A DNA stretch of 64,000 nucleotides from Aeropyrum sp. (GTDB lineage Archaea > Thermoproteota > Thermoprotei_A > Sulfolobales > Acidilobaceae). Location of the stretch: positions 46,164-110,163 of the forward strand of contig WANT01000008.1 in the NCBI GenBank assembly GCA_015521685.1, read 5' to 3'. The notes beneath the pieces were generated by a model. It was not told where the DNA came from. It did no database searches and saw only the letters and a program-made list of their open reading frames with translations. The position numbers and the translations under genes were made by a program. Below are positions 18,586 through 27,666 of this stretch, piece by piece (position 1 is the stretch's first letter; each line of letters begins with the position of its first letter).

Positions 18586-19148
18586 GGCCTGAACCAGTCA
18601 ACCATAACATAGTCGACACCGCCCCCCTCGGCGACCACGGCGAACACGAACCTCTTCTTAACGCTGTGGCTGAGTCTACCTGCCCTCACAATCTCCACAG
18701 GATCGATCTCGCTGTCCCTACCATACACGTGGATGATGAAGGGGGCGTGGTCTATGCCAGGGCCTAGCCTGTATACGGCATAGTCGCCTCCAAACTTCAG
18801 CCCACTCCTCACTATAAGCCCCCTGTCCCTCAGCTGCCTGTACACCACGTAGAGCATTCTGAACCTCGGGTTGGAGTCGACAAGTTTGCGCAGGTCCTCA
18901 GCTGACTTGGGACTACCATCTACACTCCTAACCTTCAGAACACCCATCTCGAGGAGGTATAGAGATTCTACTATGCTCAGCCTGAGGGGCCCGTGAAAGT
19001 CGGCGCCTCGGGGCTTCTCGACCTCGAGTGGTTGGCCGTAGAAGCCGCAGGAGTATAGTACTCTAGCCTGGCCGTTGTCGACTATAACCACTGAGTCGCC
19101 GATAAGTACTCCGTCAACCTCGAGTCCCTTACAGGCTAGCGAGGGCAA
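18582..19148 (-). CDS. endA: tRNA-splicing (RNA-intron) endonuclease, catalytic subunit
   Basis: A 188-residue EndA that cuts bulge-helix-bulge motifs in pre-tRNA and pre-rRNA. The C-terminal nuclease domain holds the triad: Tyr126 in AVYRLGP, His134 in DHAPF and Lys164 in HSVKKRF. The N-terminal domain (1-95) is the usual small alpha/beta part. Crenarchaeal EndA normally works as a heterotetramer with a second, non-catalytic subunit, which is not in this window. It is convergent with UbiX with a 4-nt overlap. Substrates in the same window are the introns of tRNA-iMet and tRNA-Arg. Confidence 0.92.
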   Translation of the reverse strand: MPSLACKGLEVDGVLIGDSVVIVDNGQARVLYSCGFYGQPLEVEKPRGADFHGPLRLSIVESLYLLEMGVLKVRSVDGSPKSAEDLRKLVDSNPRFRMLYVVYRQLRDRGLIVRSGLKFGGDYAVYRLGPGIDHAPFIIHVYGRDSEIDPVEIVRAGRLSHSVKKRFVFAVVAEGGGVDYVMVDWFRP

Positions 19149-19155
19149 TCCCTAG

Positions 19156-19614
19156 CTACACCCTATCTAGCGAGGCTACTCCTGCCTCCCTGAGAAGCCT
19201 CTCCACACCCCTCAGCACAGCCTCCACCCTCCTCCTAGCATCACCTATAGCTGCCTCCTCCCGCCAGGACGGGGCGTGCCTTACAGCCTCTCTCCCCAGC
19301 GTTATCTCCCTCCACAGGCCTGCCTCAAGGTAATAGGCTGCTAGGGCCCTCAAGTCCAGCAGGTCCTCCTTGTCCACCCTATCAGGTCCCAGCTGCTCAG
19401 CTATCTCAAGAGCTCTCTCCAGGCTATCTATTATAGAGGTCCTTAGGGCTGAAACGCTGTGTAGTCCCTCCTTAACCCTCTCAGACCCGCCTCCAGAGTC
19501 TGCATAGCCTATACTGGCCTCCAGATCGTTCGTAGTATCCAGGTGGTCGTGTAGCACGGCGGCTATCCTCTCTATGTAGGCCCTCAGCGCGTGCTCGTCC
19601 TCCAACTCTATCAC
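19156..19614 (-). CDS. Uncharacterised helical protein
   Basis: I do not recognise this 152-residue protein. It is acidic and appears almost wholly helical, with no Cys, no membrane segment and few aromatic residues. It may be two long helical hairpins joined by an acidic loop near residue 90. The gene ends 7 nt upstream of endA on the same strand, so the two are probably co-transcribed; a helper role in RNA processing is possible but only guilt by association. A HEPN-like helical fold is one idea I cannot support further. Confidence 0.7.
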   Translation of the reverse strand: MIELEDEHALRAYIERIAAVLHDHLDTTNDLEASIGYADSGGGSERVKEGLHSVSALRTSIIDSLERALEIAEQLGPDRVDKEDLLDLRALAAYYLEAGLWREITLGREAVRHAPSWREEAAIGDARRRVEAVLRGVERLLREAGVASLDRV

Positions 19615-19679
19615 CCCTCATGTACTTTTAGCGGGGAAGGGGAGCGGGCTGGGTGTCAGGGAATCTAATGCGAGGAGGC

Positions 19680-20129
19680 CTAGACTTCTAGCCTGACTCC
19701 TAGTTTTTCTTTTCCGCGGTAAGGCCTCACGGTGGCTATGCTGTTGTCGGCTACGCCGTGCTCCTCCATGAGCTCTGGGTTGACGTAGACGACGTTGGGC
19801 TGGGCCTCCTCGTCTACTATGGCCTTGAAGGCGAACCTATGCCTACCTGCCACAGTTATCTCTAGAAGGTCTGTGATGCCTAGCTCTCTGGCTAGTGTGG
19901 GGCTTATCCTGGCTTCTTCTCGCTTGAGCCGCAGGTCGTACCTCAGTCTTATCCTCTTCTCTGTTAGCCTTTTCTCCCTCTGCCTTAGCGCTGAAGCGCT
20001 TGGAACAATGTCTACCAGCTTGGAGATGGGGGTCTTGGGCTTGTCTGGCTTCACCTCTTCGTGGTGAGAAGCCTCCTCTTGGACGCGGTGGCCCTCAACG
20101 CCTTCCTCCATCCACGCATCACCATCCAC
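19680..20129 (-). CDS. Uncharacterised protein with a possible AbrB/double-psi-barrel-like C-terminal domain
   Basis: A 149-residue protein. The first 45 residues are charged and likely disordered. A basic helix (REKRLTEKRIRLRYDLRLKRE) leads to a compact 85-residue domain reading EARISPTLARELGITDLLEITVAG, then MEEHGVADNSIATVRPYRG. The repeated pattern of a helix ending in Gly followed by short strands recalls swapped-hairpin or double-psi beta barrels, but I cannot name the family. It could bind nucleic acid through the basic helix. A TATA box lies 50 nt upstream. ATG 20111 is an alternative start. Confidence 0.7.
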   Translation of the reverse strand: MDGDAWMEEGVEGHRVQEEASHHEEVKPDKPKTPISKLVDIVPSASALRQREKRLTEKRIRLRYDLRLKREEARISPTLARELGITDLLEITVAGRHRFAFKAIVDEEAQPNVVYVNPELMEEHGVADNSIATVRPYRGKEKLGVRLEV

Positions 20130-20177
20130 TATAGAACACTAGATATAGCCATTATGGAATAATTCGTTTAGGCCGGG

Positions 20178-20190
20178 TCATAAATATACA
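20178..20190 (-). promoter_or_regulatory. TATA box for the minus-strand gene at 19680-20129
   Basis: Read on the minus strand, TGTATATTTATGA lies about 50 nt before the ATG. It is placed right for a transcript with a leader of roughly 25 nt, which would continue through 19156-19614 and endA. Confidence 0.5.
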
Positions 20191-20220
20191 CGTGATTGTG
20201 GGGGAGGCCGGCATGCATGT

Positions 20221-21990
20221 CTAGCTCTGGACCGGCACCCCTAGGTCCTCGAGCCTAGCCCCCCTGTATATGAATTTCTCTAGCTTCTCCGGCAGGTCCT
20301 TTATCCTAACCCTGACCTGCCTCCAGCTATCCCGATCCCTGAGAGTGGTTGTATCATCCTCTAGAGTCTGGTAATCAATGGTCACTGCTGCTGGAACTCC
20401 AATCTCATCAGCCCTTGCATACCTCCTCCCTATGCTCCCGCTATCGTCGTAGTAGGCAGTGAACCCGTGGTCAACCAGGTATTCGTAAACGGATCTAGCC
20501 TTAGCCTTCAGCCTCTCATCATTCTCGACAAGCGGTAGAACTACAGCCTGAACCGGCGCTATATCCCTCGGGAAGGCCATGACTACCCTTCCATTCACCT
20601 CCCTGTACGCATACTCCATCGCCACATAGACGTTCCTATCCGTCCCGAAAGAGGGCTCTACTACGTGGGGTATGAACCGGCGGCCAGAAACCTTCTCCTC
20701 GACCTCCACAACCTGGAGGGCTCCTCTGGGCAGCTTGATACCCTCCACCACAGGCTCCTCCCTGGAGGCGAGCTCCTCTAGATCACTGTCGCTCATCCTC
20801 GAGAGGGCTTCGAGAACCCTCTTGGCATCTCGCTTAAGCTCTCTACCGATAACAGCCTTGTTTATCAATATCTTCCTCCTCTTAACCGTGATCGGCTCCC
20901 TGTACGGTTTGAAGGCTGTCAGGTCCTCACCGCTATACTTCATGTGCCTGCCCAGGTCGTAGTCGCCGCGGTAGCTGTGGCCCGCTACCTCAACCCACCC
21001 CCACCTGGTGACCTCTACTAGCTGGTCGAACGTCTGGGTCGAGTAGTGGGCCCTCTCGTCGGGGCCCTTCTCGTCGAAGTAGGTCTTATCCCTAGGTACT
21101 CCTATGCTCTCAGTGAACTTCATTCCCACGGCCATCCAGTAGCCTAGGCAGGGGTGGACTATGATGCCCTCCTCCACAGCCTCGTCCAGCCTAATCCAGT
21201 CAGGCTTCTCCACGCCCCTAGTTTTTGCCTCGTGTGTGAGTATGGGCAGCTTCTCGCCCGCCATACGGTGGAAGAAGGGGCAGCTCCCCTCCCTATCCTC
21301 AGGGTCTATGAAGTACTCCATCTCCATAATGGTAAACTCCCTTAGCCTCACGAGGGCCTGCCTCGGGCTAATCTCGTTCCTCCCCACCCTCCCTACCTGG
21401 GCTATACCGAATGGTATCTTACCTCTCAGAGACTCGTACACCCGCTTGAACGCGACAAACATGCCCTGAGCGAGCTCGGGCCTCAAGTACCCGATGCTAC
21501 CCTCGTAGGGGCCTATCTGAGTCTTGAAGAGCAGGTTGAATGTGGAGACCTCGCCTAGGGGGCCGCCGCATACGGGGCAAGTTATGCCTTTCTCCCTAAT
21601 TATCCTCCCGAGCTCCTCGGGGCTGAGGCCCTCTACACTCTCCCCTATCGCCTCCTCGACGAGGTGGTCAGCCCTGTAGGTCCTGCCACACCTAGTGCAC
21701 CTTACTATGGGGTCCGTGAAGTGCTCCACATGGCCGCTAGCCACATAAACCTTCTCTGGGCCCAATACGGGGGTCTCTATTTCTACGACGTACTCTTGGT
21801 GGTAGTGGACGAAAAACCTTCTCCACTTCTCTATAATCCTCTTCTTCAGCAGGAACCCTAAGGGCCCCCAGTCGTAGAATCCCGCCACGCCGCCGTAGAT
21901 CTCGTAAGAGGGCCAGAAGAAGCCTCTCCTCTTACCTATTTCTACGAGCTTGCCGAAGAGGTCCTCTGGCAAAACGCTGCGCACCCTCAC
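20221..21990 (-). CDS. glyS: Glycyl-tRNA synthetase (archaeal/eukaryotic dimeric type)
   Basis: A 589-residue class II synthetase that charges tRNA-Gly. Motif 1 region FYDWGPLGFLLKKRI is near residue 33; a zinc-type insertion with CTRCGRTY and CPVCGG lies at about 95-145; RPELAQGMF and the motif 2 segment VGRNEISPRQ follow; motif 3 is near SFGTDRNVYVAMEYAY; the C-terminal anticodon domain starts at about 485 (PRDIAPVQAVVLPL). Length is standard. It is divergent from the arginase-family gene with a short shared upstream region. Confidence 0.96.
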   Translation of the reverse strand: MRVRSVLPEDLFGKLVEIGKRRGFFWPSYEIYGGVAGFYDWGPLGFLLKKRIIEKWRRFFVHYHQEYVVEIETPVLGPEKVYVASGHVEHFTDPIVRCTRCGRTYRADHLVEEAIGESVEGLSPEELGRIIREKGITCPVCGGPLGEVSTFNLLFKTQIGPYEGSIGYLRPELAQGMFVAFKRVYESLRGKIPFGIAQVGRVGRNEISPRQALVRLREFTIMEMEYFIDPEDREGSCPFFHRMAGEKLPILTHEAKTRGVEKPDWIRLDEAVEEGIIVHPCLGYWMAVGMKFTESIGVPRDKTYFDEKGPDERAHYSTQTFDQLVEVTRWGWVEVAGHSYRGDYDLGRHMKYSGEDLTAFKPYREPITVKRRKILINKAVIGRELKRDAKRVLEALSRMSDSDLEELASREEPVVEGIKLPRGALQVVEVEEKVSGRRFIPHVVEPSFGTDRNVYVAMEYAYREVNGRVVMAFPRDIAPVQAVVLPLVENDERLKAKARSVYEYLVDHGFTAYYDDSGSIGRRYARADEIGVPAAVTIDYQTLEDDTTTLRDRDSWRQVRVRIKDLPEKLEKFIYRGARLEDLGVPVQS

Positions 21991-22090
21991 ATAGCGAGTC
22001 TACATGGGAAGGTTTATCCGCTTAAGGCTGAGGCTAACTCCAATATTATTCCAGCGTATCCACACCCCCGATAAACTCGGGTGGCAGGCT

Positions 22091-23020
22091 GTGGCCTCGA
22101 AAGGTAGAGACCTCTACCTGATCTCGCCGCCCACCCCCTTTACGGGAGTCCAGAGGGCTAGAGACCAGGCGCTATACTCGGTTGTTGGCGCGCCGTTCGA
22201 CTCCACATCATCTTATCGGGTTGGCCAGAGATTTGCTCCAGTAGAGATTAGGTTGGCTTCATCACAGCTAGAATCCAACGGGCTGTATGTTGAGGGCGAC
22301 ATAGACTCGGTGCCTGTAGCCGATGAGGGCGACATCGCCGTCGTGCCAGGAAGCCAGCTCCTAACCCTAGAGAGGATTGAGAACGTCGTCGCTGAGATAG
22401 TCGGTGAGGGCAGGGTTCCAGTCGTCATCGGGGGAGAGCATCTTGTAACCTTAGGAGTGTTGAGGGGGTTCGCTAAGGCTGGTGTAAGGCCTTGCGTCGC
22501 CGTTCTGGACGCGCACTTAGACCTTCGCGGAGACTACCTCGGAGAGAGGTATAGCCACGCCACAGTCTTCAGGAGGGCCGTGGAGGAGCTATCCCTCAAG
22601 GTCTTCCACCTAGGGGTTAGGGCTTTCGACGCTGAGGAGAGGAGCTATGCTGACGAGGTGAGCCTAGTCGAGTACATAACTGCAAGCCGGCTCGAGATCC
22701 TGGGTGTCGATGGGGCGGTGGTCGCTTTCAGGCGGTTTGCGTCTGAATGCAAGCACATATATCTGAGCGTGGACATGGACGTCTATGACCCGGCTTATGC
22801 CCCTGGGGTTTCTACTCCAGAGCCAGGAGGCTTGACATCCAAGGAGGGGCTCGCGCTAGTCTCGCGGCTTGTTGATGAGAGGTTCTCAGGGTTCGACATA
22901 GTAGAGGTGACTCCCCCCTACGACCCGTCGGGCATCACTAGCGTTCTAGCCGCTAAGACGATCCAGGAGATCATTCTGGCATCTTGGGCCTCAAGGTCTA
23001 GAGGAGGAAGGGCTAGGTAG
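22091..23020 (+). CDS. Arginase/agmatinase family ureohydrolase
   Basis: About 309 residues of the ureohydrolase family. The manganese ligands appear as GGEHLVT (His), DAHLDLRGDY (Asp-His-Asp) and SVDMDVYDPAYAPG (two Asp), and VEVTPPYDPS is also conserved. The products would be urea plus putrescine (agmatinase), ornithine or formamide; DAHLDLR and SVDMDVYDP are nearer to agmatinase/formiminoglutamase. The frame is open from ATG 22004, but this would place the promoter of the divergent glyS inside the gene; GTG 22091 preceded by GGTGGCAGG fits better. Confidence 0.87.
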   Translation: MASKGRDLYLISPPTPFTGVQRARDQALYSVVGAPFDSTSSYRVGQRFAPVEIRLASSQLESNGLYVEGDIDSVPVADEGDIAVVPGSQLLTLERIENVVAEIVGEGRVPVVIGGEHLVTLGVLRGFAKAGVRPCVAVLDAHLDLRGDYLGERYSHATVFRRAVEELSLKVFHLGVRAFDAEERSYADEVSLVEYITASRLEILGVDGAVVAFRRFASECKHIYLSVDMDVYDPAYAPGVSTPEPGGLTSKEGLALVSRLVDERFSGFDIVEVTPPYDPSGITSVLAAKTIQEIILASWASRSRGGRAR

Positions 23021-23038
23021 TCGCTAGGTAGTCAGTTC

Positions 23039-24103
23039 TCACACCCCGTGTTTAAGGGCTCTCCCAGTTTTGGGGTCGAAGATGTGGATATCACTCCTCA
23101 TAACGCCTGCGAGGACCTTCTCCCCGGGCTTCAACGATGCATGGGCTCCACGCAGCTTAGCAATAACAAGCTCACCTGCACCCTCCACAGAGAGATGCAC
23201 TATAACGTCGGATCCTAGGTCCTCGACGAAGTCGACAATTGCTGGGAACTTGAGATCGCCGTCCCCAATGACTATGCGCTCGGGCCTGAAACCTACTAGC
23301 ACTTCCCCCTCGACTCCCTCAACTCCTTCAATCTGGGTGCCTAGGAGGGAGAGCAGACCCCCAGAGATTACACCTTTCACTATGTTCATCTGGGGAGAGC
23401 CTATGAAGGTGGCGACGAAGGTGTTGGCCGGCTCGTTGTATATCTCCTGCGGGCTGCCTACCTGCTGTACCTCACCGTAGTTCATAACAGCCACCCTGTC
23501 GCCTATCACCATTGCCTCCACCTGGTCGTGTGTCACGTATACCATGGTTACTCCTAGCCTTCTCTGGAGTTTCTTGATCTCGCTCCTCATCTTGACCCTG
23601 AGTATAGCATCTAGGTTGCTGAGTGGCTCGTCCATCAGCAGTACTTCTGGCTCTGTTACTATTGCTCTGGCGACCGCCACCCTCTGCTGCTGGCCCCCGC
23701 TCAGCTGGTGAGGATACCTATCCAGGAGGTGCTCAATCTCCAAAAGCTCAGCAGCCCACCTAACCCTCCTCCTTACCTCGCTGGATTCGACTTTCCTTAT
23801 CTTCAGGGGGAAGGCTATGTTGTCGAACACCCTCATGTGAGGCCAGAGAGCGTAGCTCTGGAAAACCATTGCCACGTTCCTGTCCTTGGGTGGTAGGTTG
23901 GTCACGTCTCTACCTCCGAACACTACTCTACCCTCGTCAGGCCTCTCGAGCCCAGCGACAATCCTTAGCGTCGTCGTTTTGCCGCACCCGCTGGGGCCTA
24001 GGAGGACCATAGCTTCCCCGTCTCGAACCTCCAGGTTCACTCCTCTCAGGGCTACTGTCTTGCCGAACCTCTTTACTATTCCCTCCAGCATTATGCTGGC
24101 CAC
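23039..24103 (-). CDS. ABC transporter ATP-binding protein (MalK/UgpC type)
   Basis: A 354-residue ATPase of the carbohydrate-importer class. Walker A GPSGCGKTT (about residue 34), Q-loop MVFQSYALWPHM, signature LSGGQQQRVAVARAI, Walker B VLLMDEPLSNLDA and switch His in VTHDQ. The C-terminal 120 residues form a TOBE/OB domain typical of MalK-like proteins and can serve regulation. Last gene of an importer unit, 6 nt from the permease gene. Confidence 0.93.
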   Translation of the reverse strand: MASIMLEGIVKRFGKTVALRGVNLEVRDGEAMVLLGPSGCGKTTTLRIVAGLERPDEGRVVFGGRDVTNLPPKDRNVAMVFQSYALWPHMRVFDNIAFPLKIRKVESSEVRRRVRWAAELLEIEHLLDRYPHQLSGGQQQRVAVARAIVTEPEVLLMDEPLSNLDAILRVKMRSEIKKLQRRLGVTMVYVTHDQVEAMVIGDRVAVMNYGEVQQVGSPQEIYNEPANTFVATFIGSPQMNIVKGVISGGLLSLLGTQIEGVEGVEGEVLVGFRPERIVIGDGDLKFPAIVDFVEDLGSDVIVHLSVEGAGELVIAKLRGAHASLKPGEKVLAGVMRSDIHIFDPKTGRALKHGV

Positions 24104-24109
24104 TATCCA

Positions 24110-24919
24110 TCACCTAGCTGCCATAGCCCACATTGTAACTAGGTATCTGCGGGCGAATAACATGAATAGGAGGGCCGGCAGTATCATGAGGAAGGCGGCG
24201 GCGAACCTTATGGGCTCTGTCGGGGTGGCGAAGGCGCTCACAAGGATGAAGGCTGGTAACGTCCTGTTGGTGAGGGTTAGCACCGAGGCCATGAAGACCT
24301 CGTTCCAAGAGAGTAGGAACGTGAAGAGGCCTGCCGCCGCTAAGCCTGGCGCGGCGAGCGGGAGTGTAACCCTTAGGAATACTCCTATGCTTGAGAGGCC
24401 GAAGACCAGGCCAGCCTCCTCCACGTCCCTAGGTATACCGCCGAATATGGAGCCTGTTATTAGCACGACGAATGGGAGGGCCATGGCGGTGTGTGCTAGT
24501 GCTAGGCCTATGAGGGTGTCGTTTAGGCCTAGGGCGAAGAATGTCTTGAGAAGCGATACTGATATGACGATTATCGGGAACATCCTAGTGGCTATTATGC
24601 CCAGCTTGATCGCATCCCTCCCAGGGAACACGTATCTGGAGAGGGCATAGCCTCCGGGAAGCCCTATGAGGAAGCTGAGAAATACTGTCAGTACGCCCAC
24701 GAAGACGCTCCTCACGAAAGCCTCGCCAGCCCCCAGCACCCAGAGGGTTCTCAGGTGCTCTGCGGTGAGGCTGTTGGGGAGAATAGCGTCTGAGTAGTAC
24801 ACCTCTAGAGGTGTGAAGGCGTATATTGTAGCTATTGCGAGGGGGACTAGAACCCAAGCAACTAGTAGGGATAGGAATGCGTATCTAGCAAGTTCGCCGG
24901 CCCAGCTAGGCACTCTCAT
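24110..24919 (-). CDS. ABC transporter permease (MalG type)
   Basis: A 269-residue integral membrane protein with six predicted helices. The EAA loop facing the ATPase reads EEAGLVFGLSSIGVFLRVTLPLAAPG. The N-terminal LSLLVAWVLVPLAIATIYAF helix and a periplasmic loop with SLTAEHLRTLW are typical of the MalG subfamily. Seven nt separate it from the other permease gene. Confidence 0.93.
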   Translation of the reverse strand: MRVPSWAGELARYAFLSLLVAWVLVPLAIATIYAFTPLEVYYSDAILPNSLTAEHLRTLWVLGAGEAFVRSVFVGVLTVFLSFLIGLPGGYALSRYVFPGRDAIKLGIIATRMFPIIVISVSLLKTFFALGLNDTLIGLALAHTAMALPFVVLITGSIFGGIPRDVEEAGLVFGLSSIGVFLRVTLPLAAPGLAAAGLFTFLLSWNEVFMASVLTLTNRTLPAFILVSAFATPTEPIRFAAAFLMILPALLFMLFARRYLVTMWAMAAR

Positions 24920-24926
24920 GAGCGGC

Positions 24927-25802
24927 TCACCTCCTCAGGGTCTCTCTGAATAAACGGATGTAGACCAGGCCGAGGAGGGCGGATATCACTGCTATGATTA
25001 TAGCGTATACAGCGGCCACGTCATATCTATGGAGCTCAGTTATCGAGTAGTAGGCCTCGCCAGCCAACACAGGGATATCCCTCCCGGCGAGGATCCAGAC
25101 GACGGCGAAGACTTGGAAGGCGAAGAGCGTCCTAATTATGAGTGCGGCCTGGAGGCTTGGCTTCAGCATGGGTATCAGTATGTGTCTTAGCCTAACGTAG
25201 AAGCTCGCCCCGAATACCTCGGCAGCCTCGAGCACCTCCTTGTTTATAAGCTGCGCTCCAGCGAAGAGGATTATGAATACTATTGCCGAGGACCTCCAAA
25301 CCTCCGCCAGGAAAATGGCGAGGAGAGTAAGCTCTTTATTAGCGTATCCGAAGAACTGGATGGGAGTATCGATAAGGCCCAGGTCGATGAGCAGCTTGTT
25401 TAGAAAGCCCTTGCCAGTCAGCATAGCGTACCATATAAGCCCAGCCGCTACGTCGCTGAGAGCCAGCGGTATTGCTAGAATATACACTACAGCATCCCTA
25501 CCTCTGAATCGCTTGAACAGCACTATCACCGCCACCAATGCAAGGGCAGTTTCCACGGGAACGACTAGTGCTGCCAGGAGGAAGGTATATCGGAGGGCGT
25601 CCCAGAATTCCGAGAGGGGGCTGCTGAGGAGGAAGTCTAGAGATTCTAGCGTTATAGTTCCATCCTCACTCATGAACGCTATCCTGAAGGAGTCTACTAT
25701 GGGGTATGCTATGAAGACTGCTAGGTAGATAATAGTGGGCGAGAGTAGAATCAACGCTTTGGCCGTAGGGTTCCCTGAGATTCTATAGAGGATCGAGCCC
25801 AA
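24927..25802 (-). CDS. ABC transporter permease (MalF type)
   Basis: A 291-residue permease with six predicted helices. The first is LILLSPTIIYLAVFIAYPIV with the classic YPI-DSF pattern, and the EAA loop is EAAEVFGASFYVRLRHILIPMLKPS. It partners with the MalG-type permease in the same unit. A 123-nt gap separates it from the binding-protein gene upstream, which may hold an internal processing or attenuation site allowing excess binding protein. Confidence 0.93.
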   Translation of the reverse strand: MGSILYRISGNPTAKALILLSPTIIYLAVFIAYPIVDSFRIAFMSEDGTITLESLDFLLSSPLSEFWDALRYTFLLAALVVPVETALALVAVIVLFKRFRGRDAVVYILAIPLALSDVAAGLIWYAMLTGKGFLNKLLIDLGLIDTPIQFFGYANKELTLLAIFLAEVWRSSAIVFIILFAGAQLINKEVLEAAEVFGASFYVRLRHILIPMLKPSLQAALIIRTLFAFQVFAVVWILAGRDIPVLAGEAYYSITELHRYDVAAVYAIIIAVISALLGLVYIRLFRETLRR

Positions 25803-25925
25803 AAGGCGGAACCCCAGTGATTTTCATTAGGATGTGTTAGAGGGTAAATACGAAGGAATTATCATGGAGTTACGTAAAAAATAGTTGTGGATCTCGCGCT
25901 TGTGGGCCCATGGCCTCTGTCCTTC

Positions 25926-27371
25926 TCACTCGTCGGGTGGCGGGAGCTTAGCTCCAGCCTCCTGGAATAGTCCTAGCAGGTATTGCTTGAGGTCTGGCAG
26001 CACATCCTCCGGGTTCTTGCCCTCGAGAACTATAGCCTTGAATGCTTCCCTGTAGGTTGTGCTGAACTCGCCTCCCTTGGCACCCAGGCTGGGTATGAGC
26101 GCTACTAGAGAGTCGGGTGTGTCTAGCTGGTTGCCGACACCCTGAGCCAGGACCTTTAGAGGCCCTGCAGGCAGCTCTTCGGCCACGCCTGTTACTGCTG
26201 GGAAGAAGCCGACCCTCTCGAGAATTAGCCTCTGTATCTCAGGTCTTGTCAAGTATTCTATAAGCTGCCAGGCAGCGTCCTGGTTTGGCGCGTTCTTGGG
26301 TATGGCGAGGCCGACTATGACTAGGATATACCCGCGGCCCTTGGGACCGGCTGGGGCGGGCACTACGACGAAGTCTTCAGGCCTCTCTATAATGGCGTCC
26401 TTTATCCTAGCTGTGTGGTCCCAGGCTATCAGCACCTCCCCCTTTAGTAGGGGGCTAGCCATAGCGTCGTATACCGTGCTCTGCGGGTTCACATACTGCC
26501 ATAGCTCCTCAAGATAATTCCACATCTCTATTGCCTCAGGGCTGTCGAAGTTCTTGACCTGAGCTCCGGTGAAGGATGGGTAGACATAGCCGTGGAGGAA
26601 CCTGTGGAATAGGCCTTTCGGCCCTGCAGGGAATCCTAGGGGCTTGGAGCCTGTCGCCGCCTCTATATTCCTAGCCCATTCAAGGAGGGCTTCGTAGGTC
26701 CACTTATCGCTACCCGTCATGACGTCCTCCATGGTTAGGCCTGGTGGTAGGTAGTTGAATGCCTCCTTATTTACGACGAAAACGTAGGTGGCTGTGAGCC
26801 ATGGGACGTAGGCCTTTATGCCGTAAAGGCTGCTGTAGTCTTCAAGAACCTGTGGGAACTCCCTTCCCTCTAGAGCCCCGAACTTGCTGAGGTCCTCCAG
26901 CCACCCGTTGCTGGCGAATAGGTCGAGCCCGCCATGGAGGTCGGCGATTAGGCTTATAGTCACCTCGCCGCTCTCCTGCTCGCTTTGCATTCTTATAGTT
27001 AGGTCTCCGTAGCTTATTCCGACGAACTCCACCTCGATGCCTGTCTCCTCAACGAAGCCTGGTAGTAGCTCGTCCTTCACGAATTTTTGCTCTTCAGCTG
27101 GGACAAGCTGTGTGCTGGCCCAGATTATCTTAGGCTTCTCCTCAGGGGTGGTCTCTTCAGGTGTAGTCTCTACGGGCGTCGTCTCTGTCTCAGTTGCTGC
27201 AGGTGTCTCCTCAGTCTCGCGGGCCTCCTCTACCGCCTCCCCCTCCTCAGCGGGCTGGGTTAGGAAGAAGTAGGCGGCGGCGAGCACTATTATTGCAATT
27301 ATTATCGCGGCCCCGACGAGGAGAGCCCTGTTCTGAGCCTCTCCCTTCCTGCGATAGGTATTCCTAGCCAA
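25926..27371 (-). CDS. ABC transporter solute-binding protein, membrane-anchored
   Basis: A 481-residue family 1 (sugar-type) binding protein. A basic N-terminus and one helix (about residues 15-37) anchor it in the membrane. A 45-residue stalk rich in Thr, Glu and Pro follows (about 40-83), then the two-lobe binding domain starting KIIWASTQLVPAEEQKF. No cleavage site is clear, so the helix is probably kept as an anchor, or cut by an archaeal class III signal peptidase; the site is not certain. The importer is probably for a sugar or polyol; the ligand is unknown. Confidence 0.9.
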   Translation of the reverse strand: MARNTYRRKGEAQNRALLVGAAIIIAIIVLAAAYFFLTQPAEEGEAVEEARETEETPAATETETTPVETTPEETTPEEKPKIIWASTQLVPAEEQKFVKDELLPGFVEETGIEVEFVGISYGDLTIRMQSEQESGEVTISLIADLHGGLDLFASNGWLEDLSKFGALEGREFPQVLEDYSSLYGIKAYVPWLTATYVFVVNKEAFNYLPPGLTMEDVMTGSDKWTYEALLEWARNIEAATGSKPLGFPAGPKGLFHRFLHGYVYPSFTGAQVKNFDSPEAIEMWNYLEELWQYVNPQSTVYDAMASPLLKGEVLIAWDHTARIKDAIIERPEDFVVVPAPAGPKGRGYILVIVGLAIPKNAPNQDAAWQLIEYLTRPEIQRLILERVGFFPAVTGVAEELPAGPLKVLAQGVGNQLDTPDSLVALIPSLGAKGGEFSTTYREAFKAIVLEGKNPEDVLPDLKQYLLGLFQEAGAKLPPPDE

Positions 27372-27666
27372 TCTAGGAGTTCACCCCTCGCCTAGGATCG
27401 GGTGTATGGGCTCATCTTTGGATCTTTAGGATTTTGCCTTAATATTTTTATTGTGTAGGAAAGTATATGGGGTTGGCCGTTCCTATACAAAAATAAACTA
27501 TAAATTAAAAGTTGATGTTCATTGACCTAAACCGCCATTCTGATGCACATGAGTGCTAAATAAGCGCATTATCGTGGCGCCTGTAAGCTGTGGAAGCGAT
27601 CCAATTAGGCCTCTAGAATGCTTACAGCCTGATGAGAGTCGAGGGGTAGGATAGGGATCTAGAGGT
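27372..27666. other. Intergenic region between importer operon and rpoP
   Basis: About 295 nt without a convincing gene. On the minus strand CAATAAAAATATTAAGG (27437-27453) is a likely TATA element for the binding-protein operon. A second A/T-rich run lies at 27487-27510. An imperfect stem-loop of CTGTAAGC (27581-27588) and GCTTACAG (27620-27627) with a 31-nt loop is visible. I saw no convincing C/D or H/ACA RNA. Confidence 0.5.

Noticed and set aside
23886-24650. 254-codon plus-strand open frame
   Set aside because: It is antisense to the ATPase and MalG-type permease genes, has a low-complexity composition, and the minus-strand proteins are clear family members.
27581-27627. Stem-loop CTGTAAGC/GCTTACAG as a small RNA
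   Set aside because: Only 8 pairs with a 31-nt loop and no neighbouring promoter or box motifs; chance is likely.
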